Shown here: positions 1 to 8,381 of the stretch, piece by piece
How positions within the stretch are numbered: position 1 is the first letter of the stretch
Layout of the letters: every line of letters starts with the position of its first letter
DNA from: an uncultured Clostridia bacterium
GTDB taxonomy: Bacteria; Bacillota; Clostridia; Christensenellales; UBA1242
Assembly: GCA_937893125.1 (NCBI GenBank)
Contig: CALBHW010000044.1
Coordinates: forward strand, 1 to 32,109
Direction of reading: 5' to 3'
DNA: 32,109 bases
Made by a program: the position numbers and the translations under genes
The notes under the pieces: generated by a model
Told to the model about the DNA's origin: nothing
Seen by the model: the letters and a program-made list of their open reading frames with translations, nothing else
Databases searched by the model: none

Positions 1-49
1 CATGTCAAGCAATTTTGACCACTTTTTTCGTAAAATTTTAACTTTTTTT

Positions 50-80
50 ATAAAAAAATAGCCCAAAAATGGACTATTTT
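50..80 (-). terminator. Rho-independent terminator after cinA
   Basis: A 9-bp stem (bases 56-64 with 71-79, one G-T wobble) with a 6-base loop lies 37 bases past the cinA stop codon. On the minus strand it is followed by a run of T. A/T tracts on both sides mean it could also work in the other direction. Confidence 0.75.
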
Positions 81-116
81 TGTATAATTTTAACATTTTA
101 ATTTACTTTTTAAACT

Positions 117-1346
117 CTACACTATTTCATTCCCGATATGAAAATCGTCTTGTTTTAGTTTTTTAATAAGTTGGAAAAATATTTTGCCTGTTGCGAGATT
201 TATTTTTTCACTCAAAGACCCGCCGATATTTTCGCTAAAAATATGTATTCCTTCGCTATTTCCAAGTGCAAAATATAGTAGTCCATTTTCTAAATTCCCG
301 CAACTTGTCACCACTATATCCGCACCCGAATTTTCAAGCACACCAAGAGCCATTTCGTACGCCATTTCGCCATAATCGACATCTTTTTTTGTGTAGCAAG
401 ATTTATCAACGCCTAAAAGTTTAGTTTTTGACTCATTTGAAATAGTGACATAACTTTCTTTCAAAATTTCGCCACTATTTCCACTCGCACGCCCCAAACT
501 CGCACTCATTTCGCCCCTTGTAAAATCTTCGGCAAACGAAAGCGTTAAATGCCTAATAGATAAAAGAGTCAAAATAAATTCTTCCAAACTCTCGTCTTTT
601 TCGCTATAAAAATAAGGTAAAAGTTTGGTGTAAACCTTTGAAACTATGCTTTTTTGCGCGTCACTTCGCGTCCCTTCCGAAATATTTATGACAACTTCGC
701 CCCGCAAAAGTTTTTCCGAACAAACGACTTCAATTTCGTACTTATTTTTAATTTCGTCCCTTAAAAGGGTTTGCAACTCTTGAAGTTTTATTCCAAAGGT
801 TCTTAAAATATATGTTTTCCCCTTTTGCTTGCCTTTTGACAAAATATAAGGTAAAACAGACGAAAAAAATATATGATACAATTCATCACTTTCAAGTGGC
901 AAAAGAAAAATCAATTTTTCCTTTTCTTCAATCAAACAGCCTTGATAAGCGCTAAACGGATTTTTAATTGTTCGTGCATTATTTGGCATTTGTGAAAGAC
1001 TATTGTCTTCTCTTTTAAGTGGCACATTTTTTGTTCTTGCATACTCGTCGATATATTTTTTTGCATACTCACTGACTTCAATTTTTGCGTCAAACTCGTC
1101 CGACAAAATGTGCTTAACCATATAAAATTTGTCCCACTCATTTTCGGTCGCGACAACGACCGCGTCGCACATTTCACACGCTCTTTTGAATGCACTTTGC
1201 ACGACTTCCGCTTCGGGCTTAACAATTTCTACAAATTTTACATCTTGCTTATTTTTATATAGTGAAGAACAAATTTTATTTAGTGTATCTTCTTTGATAT
1301 TTGAAACAATTTCGCTACTTGACACGACAATTATCGATACTTTCAT
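117..1346 (-). CDS. cinA: CinA-family protein with degenerate active sites
   Basis: The 409-residue length and order of parts match CinA: an N-terminal MoaB/MogA-like nucleotide-binding domain, a middle segment (PNNARTIKNPF, then LIFLLPLESDE, then ILRTFGIKLQELQTLL), and a C-terminal NMN-amidohydrolase (PncC) domain from about residue 267 (SNESKTKLLGV). The family signatures are eroded. The usual GTELL reads SSSEIV, TGGLGPTxDD reads ATENEWDK, AESCTGG reads AEDFTRGE (272-279), and the TGIAGP region reads TSCGN (347-351). CinA normally hydrolyses ADP-ribose and deamidates NMN. This copy may lack one or both activities. It starts at an ATG behind a GGGGAG ribosome binding site. The neighbours ftsK, rimO and pgsA are the classical Clostridia context, in which recA usually follows. 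Family placement is firm; enzymatic competence is doubtful. Confidence 0.82.
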   Translation of the reverse strand: MKVSIIVVSSSEIVSNIKEDTLNKICSSLYKNKQDVKFVEIVKPEAEVVQSAFKRACEMCDAVVVATENEWDKFYMVKHILSDEFDAKIEVSEYAKKYIDEYARTKNVPLKREDNSLSQMPNNARTIKNPFSAYQGCLIEEKEKLIFLLPLESDELYHIFFSSVLPYILSKGKQKGKTYILRTFGIKLQELQTLLRDEIKNKYEIEVVCSEKLLRGEVVINISEGTRSDAQKSIVSKVYTKLLPYFYSEKDESLEEFILTLLSIRHLTLSFAEDFTRGEMSASLGRASGNSGEILKESYVTISNESKTKLLGVDKSCYTKKDVDYGEMAYEMALGVLENSGADIVVTSCGNLENGLLYFALGNSEGIHIFSENIGGSLSEKINLATGKIFFQLIKKLKQDDFHIGNEIV

Positions 1347-1363
1347 AATTCTCCCCGCCTACA

Positions 1364-1392
1364 AAAAATAGGCTGTAATTTTGCCTATTTTT
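1364..1392 (-). terminator. Terminator/attenuator hairpin between pgsA and cinA
   Basis: A perfect 10-bp stem (1364-1373 with 1383-1392) with a 9-base loop is followed on the minus strand by a T-run. It sits only 18 bases before the cinA ATG. The 3' arm can instead pair with TAGGC (1357-1361 on +), which touches the cinA ribosome binding site. It may therefore act as an attenuator rather than a simple end of transcript. Confidence 0.75.
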
Positions 1393-1395
1393 CAC

Positions 1396-1410
1396 TTGCC
1401 ATGTTGGCAA
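1396..1410 (-). repeat. Small inverted repeat upstream of the cinA attenuator
   Basis: TTGCCA and TGGCAA are separated by 3 bases, forming a 6-bp hairpin just upstream (on the transcript) of the larger terminator stem. It is part of the cinA leader structure. Its function is unknown. Confidence 0.5.
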
Positions 1411-1454
1411 AAATATCTAAATTGATTTTAGTTTAAAAATTATTAAAGGTCATA

Positions 1455-2180
1455 TTATAGATTTTTTTTAGCCTTTTTTGACGCTTTCTTTTCGCCCTTT
1501 AAGTCGTCCTTTTTTCGAGCATCTTTTCCCTTTATTTCATTACTTAAACTATCATTGTTTTCACTTTTTTCGTCTTTCTTGTTTGAAACATCAACTTGTG
1601 TTTCGGAAAAAAGATGTCTATTTTTAATTAAATAATGGCAACCCGACATAATAGTCAAAATTGTCGTCACTGCAAGCCCCGCAAAACAAATCCAATACAA
1701 AATGTTTAGAATGTTGCTATCAAAAACGGCTCTTTCGTTTAAGAAGCTATAAAGCATAAAAAGGAACAATGCTACAAATTGAAAACTAGCCTTAACCTTT
1801 CCAAAATAGTCGGCTGAAATAATAACATTTTTACTAGCACCAAGTTGTCTTAAAGCGCTCACCATAAGTTCTCTCGCAATAATAATAACCGCAAAAATCA
1901 CGCCAAAAGGTTGTACAACAGTGCCGTCTGCGACAATAAGGAGAAGTGTTGTTATAACAAACATCTTGTCCGCAATTGAGTCGAGAAATGTCCCAAGAAC
2001 AGTAATTTCTCCCCTTTTTCTCGCCAAGTATCCGTCAAGAAAGTCGGTTGCAATGCCCACAAAAAACAGTCCCGTCGCAATCATTTTCCCGCCGTATAAA
2101 AAACCTTCTGACAAATAGAAAAAAATAATAAATGGTATTAAAATTATTCTTGTTAAAGTTATTCTATTAGGTAAATTCAT
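1455..2180 (-). CDS. pgsA: CDP-diacylglycerol-glycerol-3-phosphate 3-phosphatidyltransferase
   Basis: This membrane enzyme makes phosphatidylglycerophosphate, the committed step to phosphatidylglycerol and cardiolipin. The CDP-alcohol phosphatidyltransferase signature is complete: D46-x2-D49-G50-x2-A53-R54-x8-G63-x3-D67-x3-D71, followed by several hydrophobic helices. The N-terminus MNLPNRITLTRI is typical. I start it at the ATG at 2180 (241 aa) because AAGGAAATAAA directly precedes it. The longer frame to 2240 adds 20 basic residues with no such site. An odd feature is a roughly 50-residue tail rich in Lys, Asp and Glu after the last helix, presumably cytoplasmic, which the core family lacks. 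It lies between rimO and cinA, with a terminator-like hairpin on each side. Confidence 0.93.
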   Translation of the reverse strand: MNLPNRITLTRIILIPFIIFFYLSEGFLYGGKMIATGLFFVGIATDFLDGYLARKRGEITVLGTFLDSIADKMFVITTLLLIVADGTVVQPFGVIFAVIIIARELMVSALRQLGASKNVIISADYFGKVKASFQFVALFLFMLYSFLNERAVFDSNILNILYWICFAGLAVTTILTIMSGCHYLIKNRHLFSETQVDVSNKKDEKSENNDSLSNEIKGKDARKKDDLKGEKKASKKAKKNL

Positions 2181-2411
2181 TTTATTTCCTTTTAAAACTT
2201 TTTGTATTTTCTCCGCCCTAAATTTTTCTTTTCTAGCCACAATTTAAACGCATTTTTATCTAGCAAAATCTAATTTTGTGTTTTTAAAACATCTTTCACG
2301 TTTGCTTGCTCTCAATAGAAGTTTTAAACTTTATTGACTAATCATTTCACGCACTTTTTGGGTTTTTAAATGAGATTTTTATCTTTTAACACAAAATACA
2401 ATTTAAGTATA

Positions 2412-2453
2412 TAAAAAAAGCACATAAAAGTAAACTAATATGTGCTATTTTTT
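2412..2453 (-). terminator. Terminator overlapping the rimO stop codon
   Basis: AGCACATA (2419-2426) pairs with TATGTGCT (2439-2446), and A and T tracts flank the stem. On the minus strand seven T follow. The rimO stop codon (2435-2437) lies in the loop. It probably ends the ftsK-rimO transcript, so pgsA would need its own promoter or read-through. Confidence 0.8.
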
Positions 2454-3769
2454 TCATTTTGTGCAATAAAAACTCCGTCTTTAAAATCTTCAATCGTCAC
2501 ATCGACAAAACAACCTGGGTTGATTTTTCGATAGGATGAGAAATAAATCAAGAAATCTACGTCGGGCGCGCTAAAATACGCTCTTGCTTCATAAATTCCG
2601 TCTTGATAAACCTTGTCAACCACAACTTTAAAGGTTTGCCCGCGAAGTTTTTTGTTATTAGATTTCGCAATTTTTTCTTGCAAAAGTTGGATTTTTTCGA
2701 GTCTTTCATCCTTAATCTTTTCTGGCACTTGCTCCGCCATATCATAGGCTTTTGTGTCTTCTTCGCGCGAATACTTAAAAAAACCAACATTGTCTAGTTT
2801 ATAGGTTTTTAAGAATTTGCAAAGCTCCTTAAAATCTTTCTCTGTCTCGCTTGGGAAACCAACCATAAAAGTTGACCTAATTTTAATATCAGGAATCTCG
2901 CGTCTAAGTTTTACAATCAACTCTTCAATATCTTTCTTGCGACTTTTTCGTGCCATATTAGACAAAACCGCGTCACTCGCGTGTTGCAAAGGCATATCTA
3001 TGTAATGAACGATTTTTGGGTTGTTTTTGATTTCTTGTATAAGGCTATCGTCCACCAAATCTGGGTAACAATAAAGCAGTCTTATCCAAACAAGTTTCTT
3101 TATCTTTGAAAGTTTTTCTAACAAATCAACGAGTTTTTCGCCCGTGTCAAAACCAAAATTCGTTACATCTTGCGCAACAAGAATAATCTCTCTCACGCCT
3201 TTTTCACACAAAGCAGTCGTCTCGTTTACAAGGTCGTCAATTTTTCGTGATTTATATGGACCTTTGATAAAAGGAATTTTACAAAAAGCACATCTATTGT
3301 TGCATCCATCCGCGATTTTTAAATAAGCATAATGAAGTGGTGTTGTGAGACTTCTTCCCTTATTTTCGTCTGCATTTTTGCTTTTTTTGTCATCAGTTTT
3401 AATATTCAAAAGGTCACAAATAACATTTTTTGCATTTTTGTAATCCTCTGGCACTAAAATCGCGTCGACAAAATCGAATTCTTTTAAAACCTTTTCTTTT
3501 TCAAGTTGTGGAAGGCACCCCATAACGACAAGTTTTTTGAGTTTTGCCGTTTTCTTTAGTTCGCCCATTTCCTTGATAATTGACTTTGCTTCATCTCGCG
3601 CTGTTTTTAAAAAAGCGCATGTGTTAATCAAAATTAGTTCCGCTTGTTTTTCGTCGCCGACCATTTCAAAAAGGTCTTTTGGAAGGGTGGAGATGACGTC
3701 TTCTAGGTCCACCCTATTTTTGTCGCAACCAAGGCAAATAAAACCAATTTTTATTTTTTTATTAGGCAT
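2435..3769 (-). CDS. rimO: Ribosomal protein S12 methylthiotransferase RimO
   Basis: This radical-SAM enzyme adds a methylthio group to a conserved aspartate of ribosomal protein S12 in the cytoplasm. The UPF0004 domain carries the three cysteines of the auxiliary cluster at C15 (CLGCDKN), C51 (INTCAF) and C85 (VMGCLPQ). The radical-SAM cluster is C156-x3-C160-x2-C163 (ADGCNNRCAFC). DMPLQHASD and STFMVGFPSETE are core motifs, and a TRAM-like domain ends the 444-residue protein, a normal length. LGCDKN at the first cysteine fits RimO better than MiaB. I start it at the ATG at 3769, with GGAG six bases upstream. The ATG four codons earlier lacks a site. It overlaps the end of ftsK by 8 bases (ATGCCTAA), indicating translational coupling. 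Confidence 0.95.
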   Translation of the reverse strand: MPNKKIKIGFICLGCDKNRVDLEDVISTLPKDLFEMVGDEKQAELILINTCAFLKTARDEAKSIIKEMGELKKTAKLKKLVVMGCLPQLEKEKVLKEFDFVDAILVPEDYKNAKNVICDLLNIKTDDKKSKNADENKGRSLTTPLHYAYLKIADGCNNRCAFCKIPFIKGPYKSRKIDDLVNETTALCEKGVREIILVAQDVTNFGFDTGEKLVDLLEKLSKIKKLVWIRLLYCYPDLVDDSLIQEIKNNPKIVHYIDMPLQHASDAVLSNMARKSRKKDIEELIVKLRREIPDIKIRSTFMVGFPSETEKDFKELCKFLKTYKLDNVGFFKYSREEDTKAYDMAEQVPEKIKDERLEKIQLLQEKIAKSNNKKLRGQTFKVVVDKVYQDGIYEARAYFSAPDVDFLIYFSSYRKINPGCFVDVTIEDFKDGVFIAQNEKNSTY

Positions 3770-6700
3770 TATTATCTCCATAAATTTTGTTGTAATCTTG
3801 CATTGTCACATAAACAGTTCGCGGTTTACTGCCGTCACTGCTTGAAATAAAGCCCGCCATTTCCATTTGGTCGATAATTTTAGCCGACCTTTGATAACCT
3901 ATCGCAAATCGCCTTTGAAGAAGCGAAATCGATGCTTGTCCGTTTTCAATGACTAGTTTAAGTGCGTCTGGCATAAGGCTATCGACCGCTGGCAAACTTC
4001 CGTTTCCGCCCGAGTATCCGCCACCACCTTCGCTATTTCCTTCGCTATTTATTGCTTTTTCAATATTTGGGTCATAGTGGCAAGGGTTGTTTTCACGGAT
4101 GAAATCAACCACCGCTTTAACTTCTGGTGTATCGACAAAACATCCTTGAACACGCACTGGCTCTCCATCGCGCGACTTATAAAGCATATCTCCGCGCCCC
4201 AAAAGTTTTTCCGCTCCGCCTTGGTCGAGAATAGTTTTAGAGTCAACAAAGTTCGTAACCGCAAACGCAATTCTTGATGGCAAGTTAATTTTAATACTTC
4301 CAGTAATAATGTCGACACTTGGTCTTTGAGTCGCCAAAATCAAGTGGATACCAGCCGCTCTTGCTTTTTGCGTCAAACGAATAATCCTTTCTTCAAGTTC
4401 CTTTTTATTCGTTGTAACAACGAGGTCAGCAAGTTCGTCGACAATAAGAACAAGACAAGGAAGTTTTGGCATTTTTCCTTGCAAAACTTCTGGTTGCGCG
4501 TTGTATTCAGCAAGGTTTTTAACAAAGCACTCTTGGAAAATCCCAAATCTTCTTTCCATTTCTTCAATCAACCAATCAAACGCATTAAGCGCTTTCTTTG
4601 GTTCGGTTATCGCCTTTGGCATAAGAAGGTGTGGAAGGTCGTTATAAATACTAAATTCAACTCTCTTAGGGTCAACCAAAATAAGTCGCAAATCTTCTGG
4701 GCTTGTCTTAAACATAAGAGACAATATAAGTGCGTTTAAACAAACTGACTTACCGCTTCCCGTGCTTCCAGCAACAAGAAGGTGTGGCATTTTGTCAAGA
4801 TTGCAACAATAGACATTTCCGTCCACGTCCTTTCCAAGTGCGAATGTAAGTGGCGCTTTAGAATCCATAAAGCGTGGTGAAGCTATAATATCTTTCATTC
4901 CGACAGTGTCAACGACATCATTTGGGACTTCAATTCCGACCGCACTCTTTCCCTTAATAGGTGTTTCAATTCTTATATCACTTTTCGCTGCGAGTGCAAG
5001 CGCAATATCGGATGAATGAGCGTGAATTTTCCTAACTGGAATGCCAACAGGCATATGGAGTTCATATCTGGTAACCGCAGCCCCACGACGCACCGCTTCG
5101 ACTTTGGCTGGGATTTTAAACTCGCTAAGAACAGTCTCCAAAATCTCAATATTTTGCCTTTGTTTTTCCATATCTTCTTCGGTGTCGTTAACATAGGTCT
5201 TAAGAAGGTCAATTGAAGGTCTAACATATCCATTTGGATAGGAAAAGTCTGGTACAATTTCTTTTGTTTTTTCTTGCCCCGCCGTGCCATTTATTATATT
5301 TAGGTTAAAGCTTCTTCCTAAACTATCTTCAACATTACTTGACTGTGCGCTCTTATAGTCATTGTCCATAAATTTTTGAGTTGTTGCACTATTGTCATTT
5401 GACAAATTAGGTTCTCTTTTTTCGTAGCTATTTTGCTCAGGCTTGTATGACGAAAAATTCGCTGGATTAAGCGGACTAAATTTTTTATCAAAATCTTCAC
5501 CGCGTATATTATCATCTTCCACGCGAATGTTATCAAGGTCAACAATCGGTGACAAATCGTCCATCTCGTCATTCTCTTCATAACCATTCTTTTCTGGCTC
5601 AATTTCAAAAGAGTTGTCGCTTGAAACAGAGAAATTTTGCGGATTTAATGGACTAAAACCGCTTTTTAGACTTGAAAAATCATCTTTTGAGTCATTTTGA
5701 GAATGGCTAAATCCAAATGCTGAATCGTAATTTTCAATAGTTTTTGTGTCAGCCTCTTCCCTACGCAAAAAAACGTTTTGCTTGTCATTAAACGCCTTCA
5801 TTTTTTCTTTATAATCTTCGTAATCTTCGGCGTTGATAATTGGGTTGTCATTGACATTATTTAAGTCGTGAATGGTCGATAAATATTCTATATTTTCCTT
5901 AATAACTGGGTTTTCAGGTTGTTTAACAGGTTTACTTTCATTATACACAAATTTTTGTGGTTTATCCTCTTGAAAACCCCTATTTTGCCACGAAAATGTT
6001 GCGTTTTGTGGCTTCTTTTCGGTAAGAATTATTTTTTCTTCTGGCTCTTTCTTATCGACTTCTTGTTCTTCATCAAACTTTTTGAGTCCCAAAAGTTCCT
6101 TTGCCCTATTTTGCTTTATCGCTTCTTCGTCTTTGACAATAACTTCTTCTTGTTTTTCTTCTTTTATTTCTTTAATCTCGGACGAATTTTCCATTTGAAC
6201 ATCTTGTTTTTCAGGTTTTACATACTCAACTTCTTGTGAGTCAAAATGGAAGGTCTCATATGTTGGGCGTTCCACTTTTTCGTCTTTTTTCTTTTCTCTA
6301 TAATCGTCAAGATAAGACAAAATAAAATATATTGAAATGATAAGCCCAATGCCATAAATTACAATCCCCGCAATGTCGTGAAGAAGGCTCATAAGTGGAA
6401 ATGTAAACAACCCAATAAACGCCCCACCAGGCGTCCAAAGCGAGTAAAAACACGCTTGAAGATAAGAACTATATGAATAACTTTGAGATTTGAAGCCCGT
6501 AAAAATTATATGCAAAACACACATAAAGAAAAAGAAAGCGAGCCCCAAATACACCAAATATTTTGCCGAATAAACAAATTTTTTGCCACTCGCGAGTGCG
6601 ATTCCAAAAAGGAACATAAAGAGTAAAAGAGCATAAAGCATAATGCCAAATACTCCAAGTAAAAAGGCTTTCACGCCATATAAAAAGTTAAATGTACTGC

Positions 6701-6797
6701 AAACAAAAAGAACCAAACTCACGCAAATCATAACAATTCCGATGTTGCGCTTTGCGCCGTCACTAAGTCTCTTTTTGTCTTTTTCTTGGTGGTTCAA
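3762..6797 (-). CDS. ftsK: DNA translocase FtsK/SpoIIIE
   Basis: This septal DNA pump moves chromosome ends during division (or into a forespore, if the organism sporulates). About four membrane helices occupy residues 18-170. A long acidic, low-complexity linker follows (about 180-560). The motor has Walker A GSTGSGKS near residue 680 and Walker B VLIVDELADL near 786. The C-terminal winged-helix gamma domain (SISLLQRRFAIGYQRSAKI) starts near 950. At 1011 residues it is longer than many Firmicute homologs, because of the linker. The linker contains two copies of FSPLNPxNFS, near residues 380 and 440. The start codon is TTG at 6797, preceded by AGGGGG eight bases upstream and an in-frame stop. 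A TTGAAA/TAAAAT promoter lies just ahead. Confidence 0.95.
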   Translation of the reverse strand: MNHQEKDKKRLSDGAKRNIGIVMICVSLVLFVCSTFNFLYGVKAFLLGVFGIMLYALLLFMFLFGIALASGKKFVYSAKYLVYLGLAFFFFMCVLHIIFTGFKSQSYSYSSYLQACFYSLWTPGGAFIGLFTFPLMSLLHDIAGIVIYGIGLIISIYFILSYLDDYREKKKDEKVERPTYETFHFDSQEVEYVKPEKQDVQMENSSEIKEIKEEKQEEVIVKDEEAIKQNRAKELLGLKKFDEEQEVDKKEPEEKIILTEKKPQNATFSWQNRGFQEDKPQKFVYNESKPVKQPENPVIKENIEYLSTIHDLNNVNDNPIINAEDYEDYKEKMKAFNDKQNVFLRREEADTKTIENYDSAFGFSHSQNDSKDDFSSLKSGFSPLNPQNFSVSSDNSFEIEPEKNGYEENDEMDDLSPIVDLDNIRVEDDNIRGEDFDKKFSPLNPANFSSYKPEQNSYEKREPNLSNDNSATTQKFMDNDYKSAQSSNVEDSLGRSFNLNIINGTAGQEKTKEIVPDFSYPNGYVRPSIDLLKTYVNDTEEDMEKQRQNIEILETVLSEFKIPAKVEAVRRGAAVTRYELHMPVGIPVRKIHAHSSDIALALAAKSDIRIETPIKGKSAVGIEVPNDVVDTVGMKDIIASPRFMDSKAPLTFALGKDVDGNVYCCNLDKMPHLLVAGSTGSGKSVCLNALILSLMFKTSPEDLRLILVDPKRVEFSIYNDLPHLLMPKAITEPKKALNAFDWLIEEMERRFGIFQECFVKNLAEYNAQPEVLQGKMPKLPCLVLIVDELADLVVTTNKKELEERIIRLTQKARAAGIHLILATQRPSVDIITGSIKINLPSRIAFAVTNFVDSKTILDQGGAEKLLGRGDMLYKSRDGEPVRVQGCFVDTPEVKAVVDFIRENNPCHYDPNIEKAINSEGNSEGGGGYSGGNGSLPAVDSLMPDALKLVIENGQASISLLQRRFAIGYQRSAKIIDQMEMAGFISSSDGSKPRTVYVTMQDYNKIYGDNNA

Positions 6798-6816
6798 TTT
6801 TTCTACCCCCTAGCAA

Positions 6817-6844
6817 ATTTTATCACAAATTTTTCGCCTTTCAA
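6817..6844 (-). promoter_or_regulatory. Promoter of ftsK
   Basis: TTGAAA (6839-6844) and TAAAAT (6817-6822) are separated by 16 bases on the minus strand. Predicted transcription starts near 6810, giving a leader of about 13 bases that begins at the AGGGGG site. The rest of 6845-7028 is AT-rich and shows nothing else I can support. Confidence 0.5.
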
Positions 6845-7028
6845 AAGGTTTTTAAAGACTTTTTTATCAAATACAAACAAATAACATATTTTTAAACATC
6901 ATACCCATTTAGTCTCTTTTAAGGTTTTAATGGTTAAAATTATGCTAAAACAAAATTTCACAAAAACACCCTATTTATAAAAAACTATGTTCAAAAATTA
7001 GTTAATAATTGACTATTATATTTTAAAA

Positions 7029-8294
7029 TTACTGCAAGTCATCAAAAACAGACGCGTCAAGAGACTTACTTATCACGCTTCCGCAAACATTAGAAAAATT
7101 GAAAATGCTATCAATTACATTTTTAATATCTTCAACTGTTACTTTTTCAATCTTTTTTATTCTATCCTCTGGCGAAACAATTTTTCCTTTTGTATATGCT
7201 TGCGCCATATTTTTACTCGCTAGCGAAGTCGTTTTTTCAAACCCCGACAACATCATCGCTTTTGTAAAATTTTTTGCTCTGTCAAGTTCTTCTTCTGTAA
7301 CGCCGTTTTCTTTAAGTTTTAAAATTTCTTCCTTTATACACCTAATTGTCTTTTTGACATTGTTTTCGCTAGCACCAAAAGAAATAATAAAAGCCCCGCC
7401 GTGTACTGCGCAACCAGGCTCAGCATAAATATCATACACAAGCCCTTCGTCTTCCCTAATTCTATTAAACAGCCTTGACGACATTCCGCCACCAAAAATA
7501 AATGCTAGGAGCGAAGTCGCCATTTTATCTTTACTAAAAATATTGCAACAAGGAAAACAAAAAACAACATTTGCTTGCTTTACATCCTTTTTTATTGCAG
7601 TAAAGTTTCTATCTGGCACAACAACATGAGATTTTATGACCTTGTCAGGCTTGTCCGTCCCTTCAAAATGCGAGTCAACATACTTTTTGACCATTTTTTT
7701 GACATAACTAAAATCACGACCACACACAACTGACACAATGATATTTTTTGCAATATAATGTTCTTTGTAGTAATTTAAAATTTCCTTTCTGTTCATTTTT
7801 GAAAGAGTTTCTTTTGTTCCAATAACATCGCGACCTAGGGGTGTATCACCATAGAAAAGCCTTCTCACTTCTTGCGAAACGATTGCCCTTGGCTTGTCTT
7901 TGTACATATCAATTTCTTCATAAATAACATTGCGTTCTTTATCAATGTCATCTTGATTAAAAAGCGGATTAAAAACAATATCACTTAAAATTTCAAGCGA
8001 CTCTTCAAACTTTTCGTTAAGTCCCGTCAAATAAAAACAGGTCTTTTGGTATGCAGTAAAAGCGTTGAAATTTGCCCCGATAAACTCAAAATCAGCACTA
8101 ATTTGCTTATTTGTTCGCTTTTTTGAGCCTTTAAAAACAAGATGTTCGATAAAATGCGAAATTCCGTTTTCTTCCGCTTTTTCATTTGCGCTTCCGACAT
8201 AAACCCCGATTTTAATACTCGCAGGACGCGTCATTTCAACTTGTTGATAAACCAGCCTTAGTCCACTTTTAAAACAATATAATTTTTCTTCCAT
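7029..8294 (-). CDS. M16 family zinc metallopeptidase (processing-peptidase-like)
   Basis: This M16B peptidase of 421 residues is similar to the MlpA/YmxG group. The inverted zinc motif is H47-F-I-E50-H51, and the third ligand is E127 in the segment RNVIYEEIDMYKDKPR. The second, non-catalytic M16 domain follows from about residue 195, with GGGMSSRLFNRIREDEGLVY as its typical glycine-rich motif. No signal peptide is visible, so it should act in the cytoplasm. Substrates in bacteria are poorly known. The start is an ATG behind GGGAG. A TATAAT at 8315-8320 could serve as its -10, but I find no convincing -35. It lies upstream of ftsK and downstream of a deacetylase gene (87-base gap), with no terminator on either side. 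Confidence 0.92.
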   Translation of the reverse strand: MEEKLYCFKSGLRLVYQQVEMTRPASIKIGVYVGSANEKAEENGISHFIEHLVFKGSKKRTNKQISADFEFIGANFNAFTAYQKTCFYLTGLNEKFEESLEILSDIVFNPLFNQDDIDKERNVIYEEIDMYKDKPRAIVSQEVRRLFYGDTPLGRDVIGTKETLSKMNRKEILNYYKEHYIAKNIIVSVVCGRDFSYVKKMVKKYVDSHFEGTDKPDKVIKSHVVVPDRNFTAIKKDVKQANVVFCFPCCNIFSKDKMATSLLAFIFGGGMSSRLFNRIREDEGLVYDIYAEPGCAVHGGAFIISFGASENNVKKTIRCIKEEILKLKENGVTEEELDRAKNFTKAMMLSGFEKTTSLASKNMAQAYTKGKIVSPEDRIKKIEKVTVEDIKNVIDSIFNFSNVCGSVISKSLDASVFDDLQ

Positions 8295-8381
8295 TGTAAC
8301 TCCCTTTAATCCTAATTATAACCTTTAAAAGAAAAAACTAAAAGCAATTTTAGGCATAATCACGCTAATTACATAAAAAAT

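Noticed and set aside
2181..2240. 20-residue N-terminal extension of pgsA
   Set aside because: The internal ATG at 2180 has AAGGAAATAAA directly upstream and gives the canonical N-terminus. The extension has no such site.
4326..4739. 137-codon open frame on the plus strand inside ftsK
   Set aside because: Antisense to the FtsK motor domain, whose conserved coding explains the openness. Product is basic and featureless.
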